The translations under genes and the position numbers were made by a program. Source: Ligula intestinalis (lineage: Eukaryota; Platyhelminthes; Cestoda; Diphyllobothriidea; Diphyllobothriidae). Taken from it: a DNA stretch of 64,000 bases. The notes under the pieces were generated by a model. It did not search any database and had not been told where the DNA came from. It saw nothing but the letters and a program-made list of their open reading frames with translations. Shown in pieces: positions 23,673-34,564 of the stretch (position 1 is its first letter; every line of letters starts with the position of its first letter). The stretch spans positions 19,338,559 to 19,402,558 of the forward strand of contig JAYGXS010000004.1 of NCBI GenBank assembly GCA_036362985.1. The letters are read 5' to 3'.

Positions 23673-25095
23673 TTACTTTTTGTTTTGTGATTGGTTTACG
23701 GCTTGCATACATTGCTGTGTAATGTTCTCATGCTTCCGTAACGCATTTATTTGCATTAAATAATAGGTAAATCTTCATGTTTATGGTTAAAACTTTCCGC
23801 AATAATGCAAGATATACTATTTTTCCCAATTGCCTTGGCTCACTTACCGGCATGAAGGCAGCCAATCAGCGCACGTTCAGTTTACTTGTATAGTAGACAA
23901 ATAGCCCTTCTCGTGTTGCTGCCTGTTGCAAATGAGGGCTAAGACAGGGAACTCTCGGTTCTCCCTCAGTTGCAAAACCGTAAATTGACTATATCCATAC
24001 GATGTCAGCTATGTATCTTGCTGGGACAGTCTGACTAACCCAAAACTGTCCTTTTCCTTCCGCCTGACTGACATCCTAGGACGTGTCTGCCAATAGCTGG
24101 GCAAATAGGGTAGCAAACGGGCCTATCAGAATATATCCCTCTGGGAAACCTTTTAAGACACCCGTTAGAGTTCCTATTTTGTGGTATATTCTGTTTGGCC
24201 GTTCCCTGAACTGAGATGCTTCTGTCCTAATCCTCTTACAACCGGGATATGTCGCACAAACTTCCAGATACAGCTGGAACCAAACCAAAACTTTCGGTCT
24301 TGTTGTCAGTAGGGCGAAGTGCATGGAAATCAGATGGCGAATGCCAAGATTTATGTCTCCTGTGGTTATTTACTAAAATTTTCGAGAGCACACACACTTC
24401 TCAACAGAAGTTGTATAAACAGACTACAGCACATTTTAATCAAACTTTCAAATTTAAACGCTTAAGCTTATTTTTGCAATTCAAAGGCTCATCATAAGGC
24501 ATACCTTGTTTACTAATGGCGGTAGAGATCCTCAGTAGTCTACTCAGCAGTAATGACTCACCTATAACTGGTGCTTCTTTTTTTAAAATTTTCATCAACC
24601 ATATGTTATTTTTATGCAAGTCAACATCTGTTCCCTCCGGCCTGACATTCAGCTAAGCAATACAATTTAGTCCTCAGACACAATAGACCGCGATTAGTAA
24701 CACCATTAAATATCTTGTCTCGGTTTTCCCGTCGGAGCACTCGGTAAACTGTAAGCCATCTGTATGTCGGTAAACCAAGAAAACAAACGTTAAATAGAAT
24801 GAGCCGTTGCCACTAAAAGTGAAATTGTTGACGGAAAAAATTTCAAGCCCACAACCAGTGAATTTATTCTACCTCCTTCCCCCGATTTTATTCGGGAGCC
24901 ATTTAGTCGCATACAACGGGCAAATGCAGGTTCCGTTCTGACTTGGATTTGGCTTACCTAGCCCCCTCTCCTATGCTCGTAAGCTACAACTAAGCATCAT
25001 GCTGCACCAAGATGGTATAGTTGCTGACCCTTGAGGATAGCATGAAAGGGAAGAAAAAGGCATAATTGAGGTATAGAAACGACACAGCAACTTAC

Positions 25096-25544
25096 TTTAG
25101 GTAGTCTTGTCTACAGAGAAACATGTTGGAACGTAGAAAGAACGAGGAGCCCAAATCAGCCAAACGGCCACCACAGCAGTAGCACTTGAGACAGTTGTTG
25201 TGCCAATTCCTATCGACCGCGCTGAGTAGAGTGCGTTCCCAAATCAAATATCCACATCCAGCACAGACGTTCTGCTGACTTGGACCGAAGGGGTATGCAC
25301 TCTGTGCCGGCGTGCTAATCCTCACCAAACAGGCTTCAGAGGTTGCAGTGGGCAGACAAGAGGATTCTGAGGGCTTCTCTAGGCAGTCAGCAAGCTGACC
25401 GGCGAAGGGTGGGTTCAGACCGGGAGTGGAGACTGGTGTTGTACAACATCGCTGCTGTTGCTGTTGTTGTTGTTGTAGAGTTACAGGCTCGTTGTTAGGA
25501 GGCATCGAAGGGCTACTCAGAGAGGTGCTGCAATCTGCAGACAT
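25096..25544 (-). CDS. LMO4: LMO4-like LIM-only protein, coding exon 1 (N-terminal extension and LIM domain 1)
   Basis: This exon encodes residues 1-149 and two bases of codon 150. LIM-only proteins are nuclear adaptors that bind LDB/CLIM and transcription factors and do not bind DNA themselves. LIM1 has Cys94, Cys97, His115, Cys118, Cys121, Cys124, Cys144 and Asp147, the complete zinc-ligand pattern. The CAGCG start, the WH-x2-CLKC core and the C-x2-DY end match LMO4 better than other LIM families. Residues 1-93 form an unusual extension with an eight-Gln run (24-31) and Ser/Pro/Thr-rich sequence; vertebrate LMO4 has only about 20 residues there. The start is the first Met after an in-frame TAG two codons upstream. 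That TAG lies at the end of a pyrimidine-rich stretch that looks like a splice acceptor, so a 5' UTR exon is possible. The exon ends at a GTAAGT donor (25095 downward). Orthology to LMO4 rather than another LMO is likely but was judged by eye. Confidence 0.88.
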
Positions 25545-25570
25545 TCCGATCTAAGGGAGGAGCAGTAAAT
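25545..25570 (-). other. Candidate 3' splice acceptor just upstream of the LMO4-like start
   Basis: Reading the minus strand, a pyrimidine-rich run ends in CCCTTAG six bases before the ATG. This would suit the end of a 5' UTR intron, placing the true transcription start further upstream. It could also simply be UTR sequence. Confidence 0.35.
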
Positions 25571-25659
25571 ATGAGTGCTGCCCAATTTAAACCTCTTCCC
25601 TTGGATCTGAGAGGCACGCACAAGTATCTCGTTAAGCCAGGTGGCATGTGCATTTAACT

Positions 25660-25745
25660 GCCTGCTCGGTGATTGGTCAGTGGTTCTGCATTCTGGTTGG
25701 ATGAGCTCCCACGTGCTCTGCCACGCATCAGCCAATCAGCAGTCT
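25660..25745 (-). promoter_or_regulatory. Possible proximal promoter elements of the LMO4-like gene
   Basis: Two CCAAT-type motifs in opposite orientation (ATTGG at 25672-25676, CCAAT at 25732-25736) flank a perfect E-box CACGTG (25710-25715), 130-190 bp upstream of the start codon. No clear TATA box was found at a convincing spacing. Similar CCAATCA strings occur in dispersed repeats elsewhere in the window, so this cluster may itself be repeat-derived. Function is inferred from position only. Confidence 0.3.
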
Positions 25746-25749
25746 GGAA

Positions 25750-27500
25750 AGGCGACTGCTTCAGCGACTATTTAGCTGCAGAAATCCCGCACGGAAACTG
25801 ATCTCGCCATTAGAGCTGGCTTGCGAGTAGTAGGTTTTAAAGTAGTAACAACTTGGGAACGAATATTATTCGACACGTTTACGTCTGCCTCGAACATTTA
25901 TGCCCCTTCTGATCGGAGTAAAATAAGGGCGCCAACACCCATATCCGTGTATGCGTGACAGAATAATCAGGGCGTATAAGCGTTCCTTCCAGAGGCCCCA
26001 AACTAGACATGGTTACTATAAACGCCAGTGCGTGGGGGACGGCGTGATTTAAAGGTAGGGGGGGGGGGGTAGTTGAAAACATTCCAGGTTACGTTATCTC
26101 CCAAAGAAAATGCGTTGACTTCTACAGAACTTTTAAAAAACAATTTTTTAAAATTTGCGAAAATTCCTATTGAAAATTTCAGAAGATAAATTGGCGAGCA
26201 TACGTTTGTTTTCGATAAATTCTCGTCAGGCCTTTGCATTTATATGGACGATGGTCCGTCTAGACACTGACTGTTTGACCGCGATTTCATCCACCCCCAC
26301 TCCCCCCCCCACCGACCCTGATAACAACAACACTACATCTTTCCACCACCCAGCATAGTTTATTCATTTCATTAACATATAAATGTAAAGGCCTGACGAT
26401 AAGTTATCGAAAGCAAACGTTTGTTCACCAATTTATCTTTTGAAATCAATTTGTTCATATGTCGTAATTTTGATCGATGACTATATGCTTTTCACGGAAC
26501 TATCTCAGCTGACATTCTGAATTGGCATAGCCCCTAGAATACTGTAAGGACAAAAAACTAAAATGTCCTTGAGTGCAAAGCTAGCAGCCTGGCCCACTTA
26601 AACTGCCCATTTTACATTTGGTGGTGTCTCGAATTTTCTGTTATTGAATGCATTCCTGCTGTTAGCAATCTCTGTCAAGAAAAGTTACAACCAGGTAACA
26701 TTTAGTTTTCTGAGAGCAGACAGGTGAACAATTACGAACGTCCTAAAAATTAAGCTCGAATAAAAAGTGGTTTGAGGCGTGGGAGTTGAATTTTACTGAT
26801 GTGGTCAGTAAGATCAAGGAACTTGGGAGATAATAGAAAGCAGAAATAGAAGGAAAGGTAGAGACAGAGGATTGCTAGCTTAGCTTTCAGAGCATCGAGC
26901 CTGGGTCAAAAGTAATTGGACTTTGATTTTTCCCTTGGCCGGATACTTTCGCATGGCGAATTTATGCGGCTCCCTGGGAGTCAACTGGAGGCTTTTTTAT
27001 GTCCAATTCCCATGAAATGTTCTAAAATGGAAAATAAAGGTTCTTCCTGTCGTCTCTAATTGGCCAGACTGCCAACTGTTCCTTACTATCCCTGCGAAGT
27101 AGCGTAGCTAGGTCGGCGCATTAAGAGTTATAGGAACCTAAACTTCCACAAATTCTGGGTCCTGAATCTGCTGAAGTTCCATACCACAATAATGAAAATC
27201 CACGAAAAAACTGCGCCAACTCCGCCACCTGCCATTTGAAGGGACGATTTGCCAGCCAACCGTTGGTTACCACTAACCCTCCTGATCTGCGTTAGAAGAC
27301 TGTGCAGCTTTCAGCCCGGAAACAGAAGCCACGTAGAGCTCCCAAGACCTTTAGTCGCCGGCGTTTTAATGTACCGTTGGACATCAGATCAATCCTACAG
27401 CTGCCCAAAATATGAATCATACTGTATTACAATGGCACATACCTTCTCAGGGGTTTCTGGATTCTTTTTTTGCGCAAATTTGGTGGCTAGTTCTGAAGAA
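25750..27500. other. Upstream flank of the LMO4-like gene, no gene seen
   Basis: AT-rich sequence with a poly-G tract (26057-26069) and a C-rich stretch at 26.29-26.31 kb. No further LMO4 exon can be recognised, although a 5' UTR exon could lie here. Confidence 0.5.
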
Positions 27501-27506
27501 ATTTCA

Positions 27507-27844
27507 GGCAAAATTAGTTTAATTAGTACACCCCATATACCTCTATTCCCAGCATATTGTTCTACTGAAACAGTTGGTTTTTTTTAGAATTTTGAGAATT
27601 CTGCATTTTGATAATCGGGTTTTTTCCGCAATACGTTTAACGATAATGCAGATTAGGAAAATCCACAGATATAAGTCAACAAAATTTCTAAATACAATAA
27701 AATAAAAATGCATATAGCAGTTATTAAAGTATATTTCGCTGCCTATCCTAATCCTCCTCATAGGACCCCTATAACCACCGTTTCCTAAGGACAAAATGCT
27801 GGGACTAGGGGTATATGTGGTGCAATGCTTAAATAACTGTTGCC
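27507..27844 (-). mobile_element. R2 element, copy 3 (internally deleted)
   Basis: The left terminus (GGCAAAATTAGTTTAATTAG) and right terminus (GGACTAGGGG, ATAACTGTTGCC) are present, but only about 340 bp separate them because the central part containing the ACCTGAGGTCC motif is missing. It lies in reverse orientation relative to copy 1. Confidence 0.65.
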
Positions 27845-27849
27845 GAATT

Positions 27850-30080
27850 TCACGCATTCAAAAAGGGAGTTTAACAGAAGCACTTTGAATAAATGCGCAG
27901 ACAGGTATCAACGAAGAAGGTTGTGCGAATGCAATTTTCACAATTGAAAGAGACAACCGAGGAAGTGTCATTTTGAGCGAATGAACCAAAATCTGCGCTG
28001 GGGCGTTTTTTGCTATAGCGACAGCACTGAATAGGCCCTTCCAATGCAATATGGCAGTGTTTCGAAAGGGACATGTGGAACATGTGAACATGTGGAAATT
28101 GCATACTAAGCACTGTGCCAGGCGAATTTCTGATGTCTTAAGCTTAAACCAAGCAACTTATGAGGTGAGCGAATAGAGTTTTCAAATTTCTCAATAATAC
28201 TCCTTAAAACCTTAAGTTCGAGGGTTTTGTTGAGCTCGAAAACTCAGTAAAATCGGAGCAGGCATTTTGAGAAAAACACTGGCACGGTGCTATATATTTG
28301 CCAATTTTAATCGATTCGTTCTTCGACATTGGAAAGTTACTTCAGTAGTTGATCTTATATGGGAATATGCTAACTTGAAGTGGTTTTCCTTACCAACATT
28401 CTTGAAAAATTTCAAAAAAAATTATATTATGCACTGTCAAGGAAGAACATGAAGATAACATTAAAACTCAAAATACTTAAACGAATCTTTCAAATGCAAT
28501 CTAGGAGAATAAATGTCAAACAATGTTTGCGATGTGTTTTGACTTCCCCATAGGAAATGCATAAAAAGACGTCAGAATGTTTCCTTTCATGGTTCCGAAA
28601 ATACTTTTTTCGTCTGGAACAAAAGAGCGCAGGTGAGCCAGAGTTCTTCCGTTTTCGCCAACTTGTCGGTGAAATCTGCAGACTGCTTGGTCAAATCTCT
28701 GGCATATTGGTGATGTTCTCGTGACTTCAACGGTCCCCTTCTCGTTTCGAACCCATTGTCCTCGATGAGTTTCTCTTGTCTCACCCCCTTGATGCTATAT
28801 TTTTCCCGTACGACAAAGAGCGTTCTGAACTCTAAACATAAGGATCCCATCTCACTGCATCATATCATACCATATAAATACCTATTTAAGCAGGCTTTTC
28901 TCCTTTATTATTTTGGAAATCGGTGCCTCGCTAAACTCGGCCACCGATTTCCGTTATAGGAGTTTTTTGGTGCCTCTTTCTAAGTTTACCCTATTTATCT
29001 AATAATGTTGAATATTATTTAAAAAAGTGTCCGTCGTAAATTAAATATGACTTAATATGTATAACATAATATTCATACAGTGACTTACGCGCAGCTGTGA
29101 TTACCAACTTTGTATTAATTCTTTTAAAATCATCGAGTTTCTAATGAAAGGGCTCCTTGGATCTTAAATATGCAACTTTTTAAATTTATTGCCGCTTAAA
29201 GTATGTAAAGGACGGCCTGAAGACTCATATACTAGAGAATCTCCTTAGTGTAATGGAAGATGTTTCTCACGGAGCGTCCTTTGCTGAACACGACTTGTAG
29301 TAATGAAATATATGGATTCCGAGTCAACACCACCACCTGAAGGCAGTCGGGTCTTAGCTGCCTGCTAGGTCTCCATAACTCGAAAAACCGAGGGCTTCTG
29401 TGCAGGGGAAATTATTAACTGCTTCTCAACGTGTTCTCTCACCTTTCAAAATAAATTGAACTCTTGCGGATCAGCTCATCCAGTGCAGCAGTCAGGCAAT
29501 TCTTTTACTGCACACTCGTTGATTACGCAATTAAACAAAATGGCAGACCGATATTTCCTCAATTTTCCGCTTGTATGTTGACTTTAATTAATCTGTGTTT
29601 CGATAAAAGCAATTAGCTGCGCTGAGTGTGCCGCGAACTAAAAGCATTTAGGGAGCGCAACCTCGGAGGAAAAACTGCGAAACCTAAAAGGTTTCGCCTC
29701 CTAAGGAAAGTTGGTATCCAGAGCGTTTTTATTAGTTAGAAACGCCAGGCAGTCCTTGTTGCTGACCGAGATTGCCATGGCGAAAAGAAAAGTTTTCCAT
29801 CACAACATACTTAACGGGTGAAACATGCGATAACTTACTGAGACGCAGGGGCTCCACAGCCTCTGATGGTAGACTTCCGGCCTTCTAAATGACAGTACCT
29901 TTCCCAAGTTTCTGTGGGAGGCAATTGCAAGCCATCATTTCAGACAGCCTCTCTTTCAATCTCACTTCACTCCCACGTCACACCCATCTCGCCCAATGTC
30001 TAGATATTTTCAGCGTTCAGAAAGTTTTTAGCCCTGTTATTTTACCGACAACCCAGGCCATTTCACGAAGCTTTTCGGCC
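27850..30080. other. No recognisable gene, 27.9-30.1 kb
   Basis: AT-rich unique-looking sequence with short frames only, apart from the R8 fragment. Confidence 0.55.
29145..29190 (+). repeat. R8 short shared repeat, copy 1
   Basis: AATGAAAGGGCTCCTTGGAT followed by CTTAAATATGCAA matches 58.78 kb and, reversed, 44.2 kb. It is possibly the 3' end of a non-LTR element. Confidence 0.35.
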
Positions 30081-30084
30081 TATT

Positions 30085-30212
30085 TGGGCCTCATCAGGGG
30101 AAAGTAAGTCAACTCCAGTGTAACAGCGGAAATTTCAGCCACTCTCGAGTTTCGAACTCGAGTGTTTCTGGCTAGAGGCGAACGCTCTATCCTTTGAGCT
30201 ACGAGTCTGCCG
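30085..30212 (-). mobile_element. S1 tRNA-derived SINE-like unit, copy 1
   Basis: The minus strand shows CTCGTAGCTCAAAGGATAGA (A-box) and a perfect T-arm CTCGAGTTCGAAACTCGAG (B-box). It is followed by a body GGCTGAAATTTCC, then ACACTGGAGTTGAC, that is also found after the 61.68 kb copy. The acceptor stem is absent, which argues against a working tRNA. Confidence 0.55.
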
Positions 30213-30234
30213 TGTTGTCTGTTTTTGATCGGGA

Positions 30235-30301
30235 CTATATGTTATTAGTAAATCCTACTCCGATCTGTTCAGGATCGGAGTAGGATTACCTAATAACATA
30301 G
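30235..30301. repeat. Near-perfect 30-bp hairpin
   Basis: CTATATGTTATTAG and AATCCTACTCCGATC pair with GATCGGAGTAGGATT and CTAATAACATAG across a 7-base loop; only a few positions fail to pair. It lies 20 bp beyond S1 copy 1. There is no T-run or known structural RNA signature. Confidence 0.6.
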
Positions 30302-30486
30302 TTTATAGCAATATTCTCTCCTCCAGTCGGAGCAACAGGCTGTGTAACAAACTCGAATGCATGCGCCTATCCACCAAAAGTAATTTAACAAAAGTATAAT
30401 ATTCCAGGTCTGATTATGATCAGTCGCAACCGACCTTGTGGTTTTATATTCACCCATCTTCTACGAGCTCATTGTATTAGCATTTT

Positions 30487-31055
30487 GGCAAAGATAGTTT
30501 AAATAGTGCACCTCATATACACCTAGTCCCAGATTCCTGTCGTAAAGAGACGGTGGTCACGGAGTTTTGGATGTAGGAAAATAGGATAGGCAGTGGAGGA
30601 AAGTTGTAGAAGTAAGTGGAAAATGGAAAATGCAGTTGAATGTGTTTCCCGCGGTCGCTGGGAGTCAATTTTTGCGCATATAAATTCAAGGTGTGCGCGG
30701 CACTTCGCACCGCGGACTATATTAATCTAATACCAGAACAAATATTTGAACCTCTGGTAAGTTCAAGTAAACGACCTAAGCACCATTTCTATTTTGTCAG
30801 GAATTTCAAGAAACCTACAAAAGGATAATCGAGTTTTTCTGCCATAGGTTTAAGGATATTATACATGAGGAAAAGCTGCACCTCTAAATCAACGGAATTT
30901 CGAAATACAATAAAGAAAAATGCATAAAGCAGTTATTAAAGTATATTCCACTGTCTATCCTAATTCCCCCCATTGAAACCCTATAACCACCGTTTCTTAA
31001 GGACAAAATGCTAGGACTATGGCTACATGAGGTAGACTTATTAAACTACTATTGC
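30487..31055 (-). mobile_element. R2 element, copy 4
   Basis: This is a 569-bp copy with both termini (GGCAAAGATAGTTTAAATAG to TTAAACTACTATTGC). The internal block TTCGCACCGCGGACTATATT is the reverse complement of the block in copy 1, so it is inserted in the opposite direction. It is non-coding. Confidence 0.72.
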
Positions 31056-31059
31056 TAGA

Positions 31060-32990
31060 ATTTTTTGTAATGCGGTCATATAAAAGTCCTCCTTACTTTT
31101 TAAATTTGATTGTTCTTTAGCCTGTAATGTTAAACGAGATTCTGAAACATGTTTTTCGATTAGAAGAAAATTACCTGAGTAGGTTCGTAATATTAATTAT
31201 CGTATAACATAATAATCAATGATTCCATCCACGATAGAATAGGGGATTTTGTAGAGACACAATCTGCGGCCGCCTTCAAAAGTCTTTCAAAATGACAACT
31301 TAAGTTGTACGCATTTCTACGTTGCTTTTCAGGGCTCTTGTAAATTCTCGTATATTTTATAGAAAACATATGCAACAGTGTTCTTTCTTGTTCTCATCTG
31401 GCATGAAATTTTCTCTTCTTCAAACTGTATGCTCCAAGAACAGTTATCCTTCAGGTTTATTTTTTGTTCAAAATTCCTGAATAATTTGGCATCTAATCTG
31501 CTGTCATACCTGCATTGAGGGCTTACAAACTACAAACTATACACTGCTAAGAAAAAGTAATATAGGAATTTTAGAGGTCTTCAATTACCGTGGACCATAC
31601 AATATACTTGATAGGTAAGATTAATAAGTGGAAAGACACGCTGATTTATGAATGATCATTTCATGGTCTTTAAAAATCTCATATTAAGAAACTTTTTGCT
31701 ATAATCACGTGGCTGAAATATATTGGTAGTATGCGGCATGAGAACTAATCCTGGAAACTTACTTAGATAATATCGTCGAATTGAAAAGACATTTGAGAAT
31801 TTGGTTCATGATTTTATGAAGCAAAAAAGCCTATGGCACACCCAAGGCTCTGAGTGTAAGTAGTAGGAACTAATGAGCATAACTGGAAATGTCCAAAATA
31901 TTATTCAACTTAAGAGGAAGTTTAGTAACTTCAGCCAAGGAGGCATAAAGTACACCGTTGGAATTTTTTATCGCTTTACTTTTAGGGCAACATTTAGATG
32001 ACTTCATGTAATACCGTAAGAACATATATTTTAGATAGATTTTACTGTGCGAACAGTTGTCCGCACGGCAGAGTGTACGCCTATTCTGGCGTTTGTTTTG
32101 ACAGTCGACTTCAGTAATCAATCAACTAACTGCTAAAACGCTATCATTTATGACAGAGGATTGCCTCTGGAACACCTTTACGCACAAGGAGAGTGTTTGT
32201 TTACGCTACTGCGAGAATTCGAGGGTACCAGAGCCTTGCAAGCAGTGAGATCATGCTATGCATTTCGTAGCACCCTCATAATCAGCAGCCGTTACTGCGT
32301 CTCCAGCATCCTTCTCTTTTATCGCGCCCTTCTCTGTGTCTCAGTCAAGCAACTAAGTATACTTTATCCTTTGGATTATGTTTTACATTTACCTATCACG
32401 CAAACCGTTTTACAAGGGTTGAACGACTGCTTGTAACTTAGAAAGAAATCTTAAGCTCTGAGGGTACCATCGAATACTGCTTAATACGAAAACTCTGTTT
32501 TGGTTATCCTTCTCGCGGGTAAGGTAAGGCTTAAAAACGTGTTCCTAAACTGTTCCCTACTACAAAATAGGTCAAGTTAGGGCTTCAGGGGTTGATTTAT
32601 TGTAACAAATTTTTTCCGTATCACTAGCATCTTTGAGAAATTTTGAGAAAGGAAGTAGGTTTGAGGGGACAAGGGTAACCCTAATCTTATTTTATGGACT
32701 TCGCAACCGAGTAACCCGATAGGGAAAAGGATCACCAAAAACCTTTAACATAGAGACTATTAGAATGGAAAGCATTATTGTTTGCATGGATGAAGAATCA
32801 GTGGGTAGAACGATAGTACGTCTCGCATACATGCACTCCTTACATTTCCACAAATTTTTAACTACACCCAAGAAGATAAAATAGATCTATACATACATAG
32901 GCTGTAGGCACGTGTAACTTTGCTTCCTCTGTTTGTCATATTTGTCTAATATGCGCGTGAAGACAGTTCGATCAGCGGTTTCAACGGTAT
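31060..32990. other. No recognisable gene, 31.1-33.0 kb
   Basis: AT-rich sequence. The frame at 32161-32436 (91 codons) has no motif I recognise. Confidence 0.55.
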
Positions 32991-32999
32991 CCACCGCGT

Positions 33000-33330
33000 G
33001 ATACAGCAAGCTGAAGGTAAACACGATGACTTGCGCGTGGATTAGGTGATAGTAGGCTTGCACAGCATCCACCACACTCTCCCGTCCTTCGCCCATTTCT
33101 ACCCGATATCAATGTAGAGTCAATAAGACCAGAGGTGGGACAGGGCCCAGGTGGCTGGCCCGACAGAAACTGCCCCCATGCGTGTCACTAAGCCCTCCCC
33201 CATATTTGGAATTTGTTATGGGAGCGCAACTCGCATAACGCTCATCGTACCCTGATCCGGCCCCCAGGTTGGCCCAGCGCATCTGCCACGCGGGGCCCGG
33301 ACTGTGTATACGATGGATCAACACCGGGAA
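33000..33330 (-). repeat. R1 dispersed repeat, block 4
   Basis: On the plus strand GTAGGCTTGCACAGCATCCA and ACCACACTCTCCCG match block 1. The adjoining CCACGCGTGATACAGCAAGC region matches, in reverse, the 62.45-62.60 kb sequence (CCTTTAGCTTGCTGAAGC). Confidence 0.5.
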
Positions 33331-33884
33331 TAAGTCAGGGTTCAACAAGCGTTATTATGGGCACGCGGTCATGACAACCGCCGCACATTGGAAGGGGGGG
33401 GGACGTAGCATGTCGGGGCGCAGGCTCATACTGCGTCAGCCACCCGCATCCGATCCCAACTCTGGTTACCGTGACTCGATTTCGATACCAGACTCAAGGG
33501 CATGAGGGAGGAGGGCGTTCAGCAGACAACACACCAGACTACTATCGGGACAAACCAATTCACGCACAGGTTAATGTCCCCGCCTCCAACCCGAGGTGGA
33601 CAGTCGGTCAAACTGTCATTAGTCTAACACGATAATGAGCATCTACTATCTCAGGGAGGCAGAGGACTCGCGTGTGAATTGGATGGCAATGAAGGAGATT
33701 TGTCCGGCATTCACCTCAGTCGCATCCCCGTTATGACGTGGTGGCCGTCTTGACGGGAGTGAACTGTAGATGGATTTCTGCGAAGTACAATAGATTCCCT
33801 ATCTCAAGAAATGTCAACAAAAATTCTGTTATGTATTTGTGCTTTAAAAAATACTTGGGTAATCTTTCAATATTAATTATAGCC

Positions 33885-34560
33885 AGGTCAGCATGGCGGC
33901 TTTTGAAAGAGCTTCGTTCCGGCTGCCCGTAAAAGGCATCCTTGGTTACCTAAGTAGTAGGCATTTTTCTAATTTATTTTCAATGTCCTTACAAATCCAA
34001 ACACGTTTGATAAAAACCTGCATGAGAATATTATTTCTTATACTCAGTTATTAGAAAATAACGTCTTTATTGAACTTTCTATTCGAAGAAAGACTATGTT
34101 TCCATCTAAAAAGTTCCAAAGTATGATACTTTTTACAACCATAAAATTTTAATTCATAGTACATTATGGCGCTCAAGTTATCAATTTTGCTTATAATGCA
34201 TACAACATGACCATAATGCATTGAACAATTTTCTAATTGATGTGTGACCTCTTGCTCGAAATTTATATAAGTGTCTGACTTTCCTTACACAGAATGTATA
34301 AAACATGCAGTTTTGAAAGCTTGAAGGTAAGTCTAACAGCAAGTATGGTTCAAAATTATTTGTCAACTTGGAATGCTCTATAAAACCGAAAGGTATCTTT
34401 TCTTAGAGTACTACATTTAAAGAAGGCGTAATTTTTTATCAACTTAATACAATAAATAATATTTATTTGCAGATTTTATATGAAATACAGCTGAATTCAT
34501 AAGAACATCAACAATCATTACGAAAAAATTAAAAAAATAACAATGGCATAATAATTTGAA
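33885..34560. mobile_element. R4-related inverted element, copy 2 (diverged)
   Basis: The left side holds TCAGCATGGCGGCTTTTGAA, TGTCCTTACAAATCCAAACA and TTATTTCTTATACTC. The right side holds AAAGAAGGCGTAATTTTTTA and AACATCAACAATCATTA. These match the two arms of R4 copy 1 in the same order and opposite orientation. Partial R4 sequence also appears near 35.9, 36.45, 37.4 and 46.2-46.4 kb. Confidence 0.5.
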
Positions 34561-34564
34561 AAAA

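Larger units (their letters stand above)
16458..25095 (-). other. Intron of the LMO4-like gene (8.6 kb)
   Basis: The intron has a GTAAGT donor at 25095 and a TTTTAG acceptor at 16458. It separates the two LIM domains, phase 2. I see no second coding gene within it. It contains poly-G tracts (17.16, 17.28, 17.89, 21.37 and 21.82 kb), CA and CT microsatellites near 20.15-21.17 kb, R1 repeat modules near 20.5-20.8 kb, and a degenerate TTAGGG tract at 23.5 kb. The stretch 18.2-20.1 kb and most of 21.9-23.5 kb hold nothing I can name. Confidence 0.85.
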
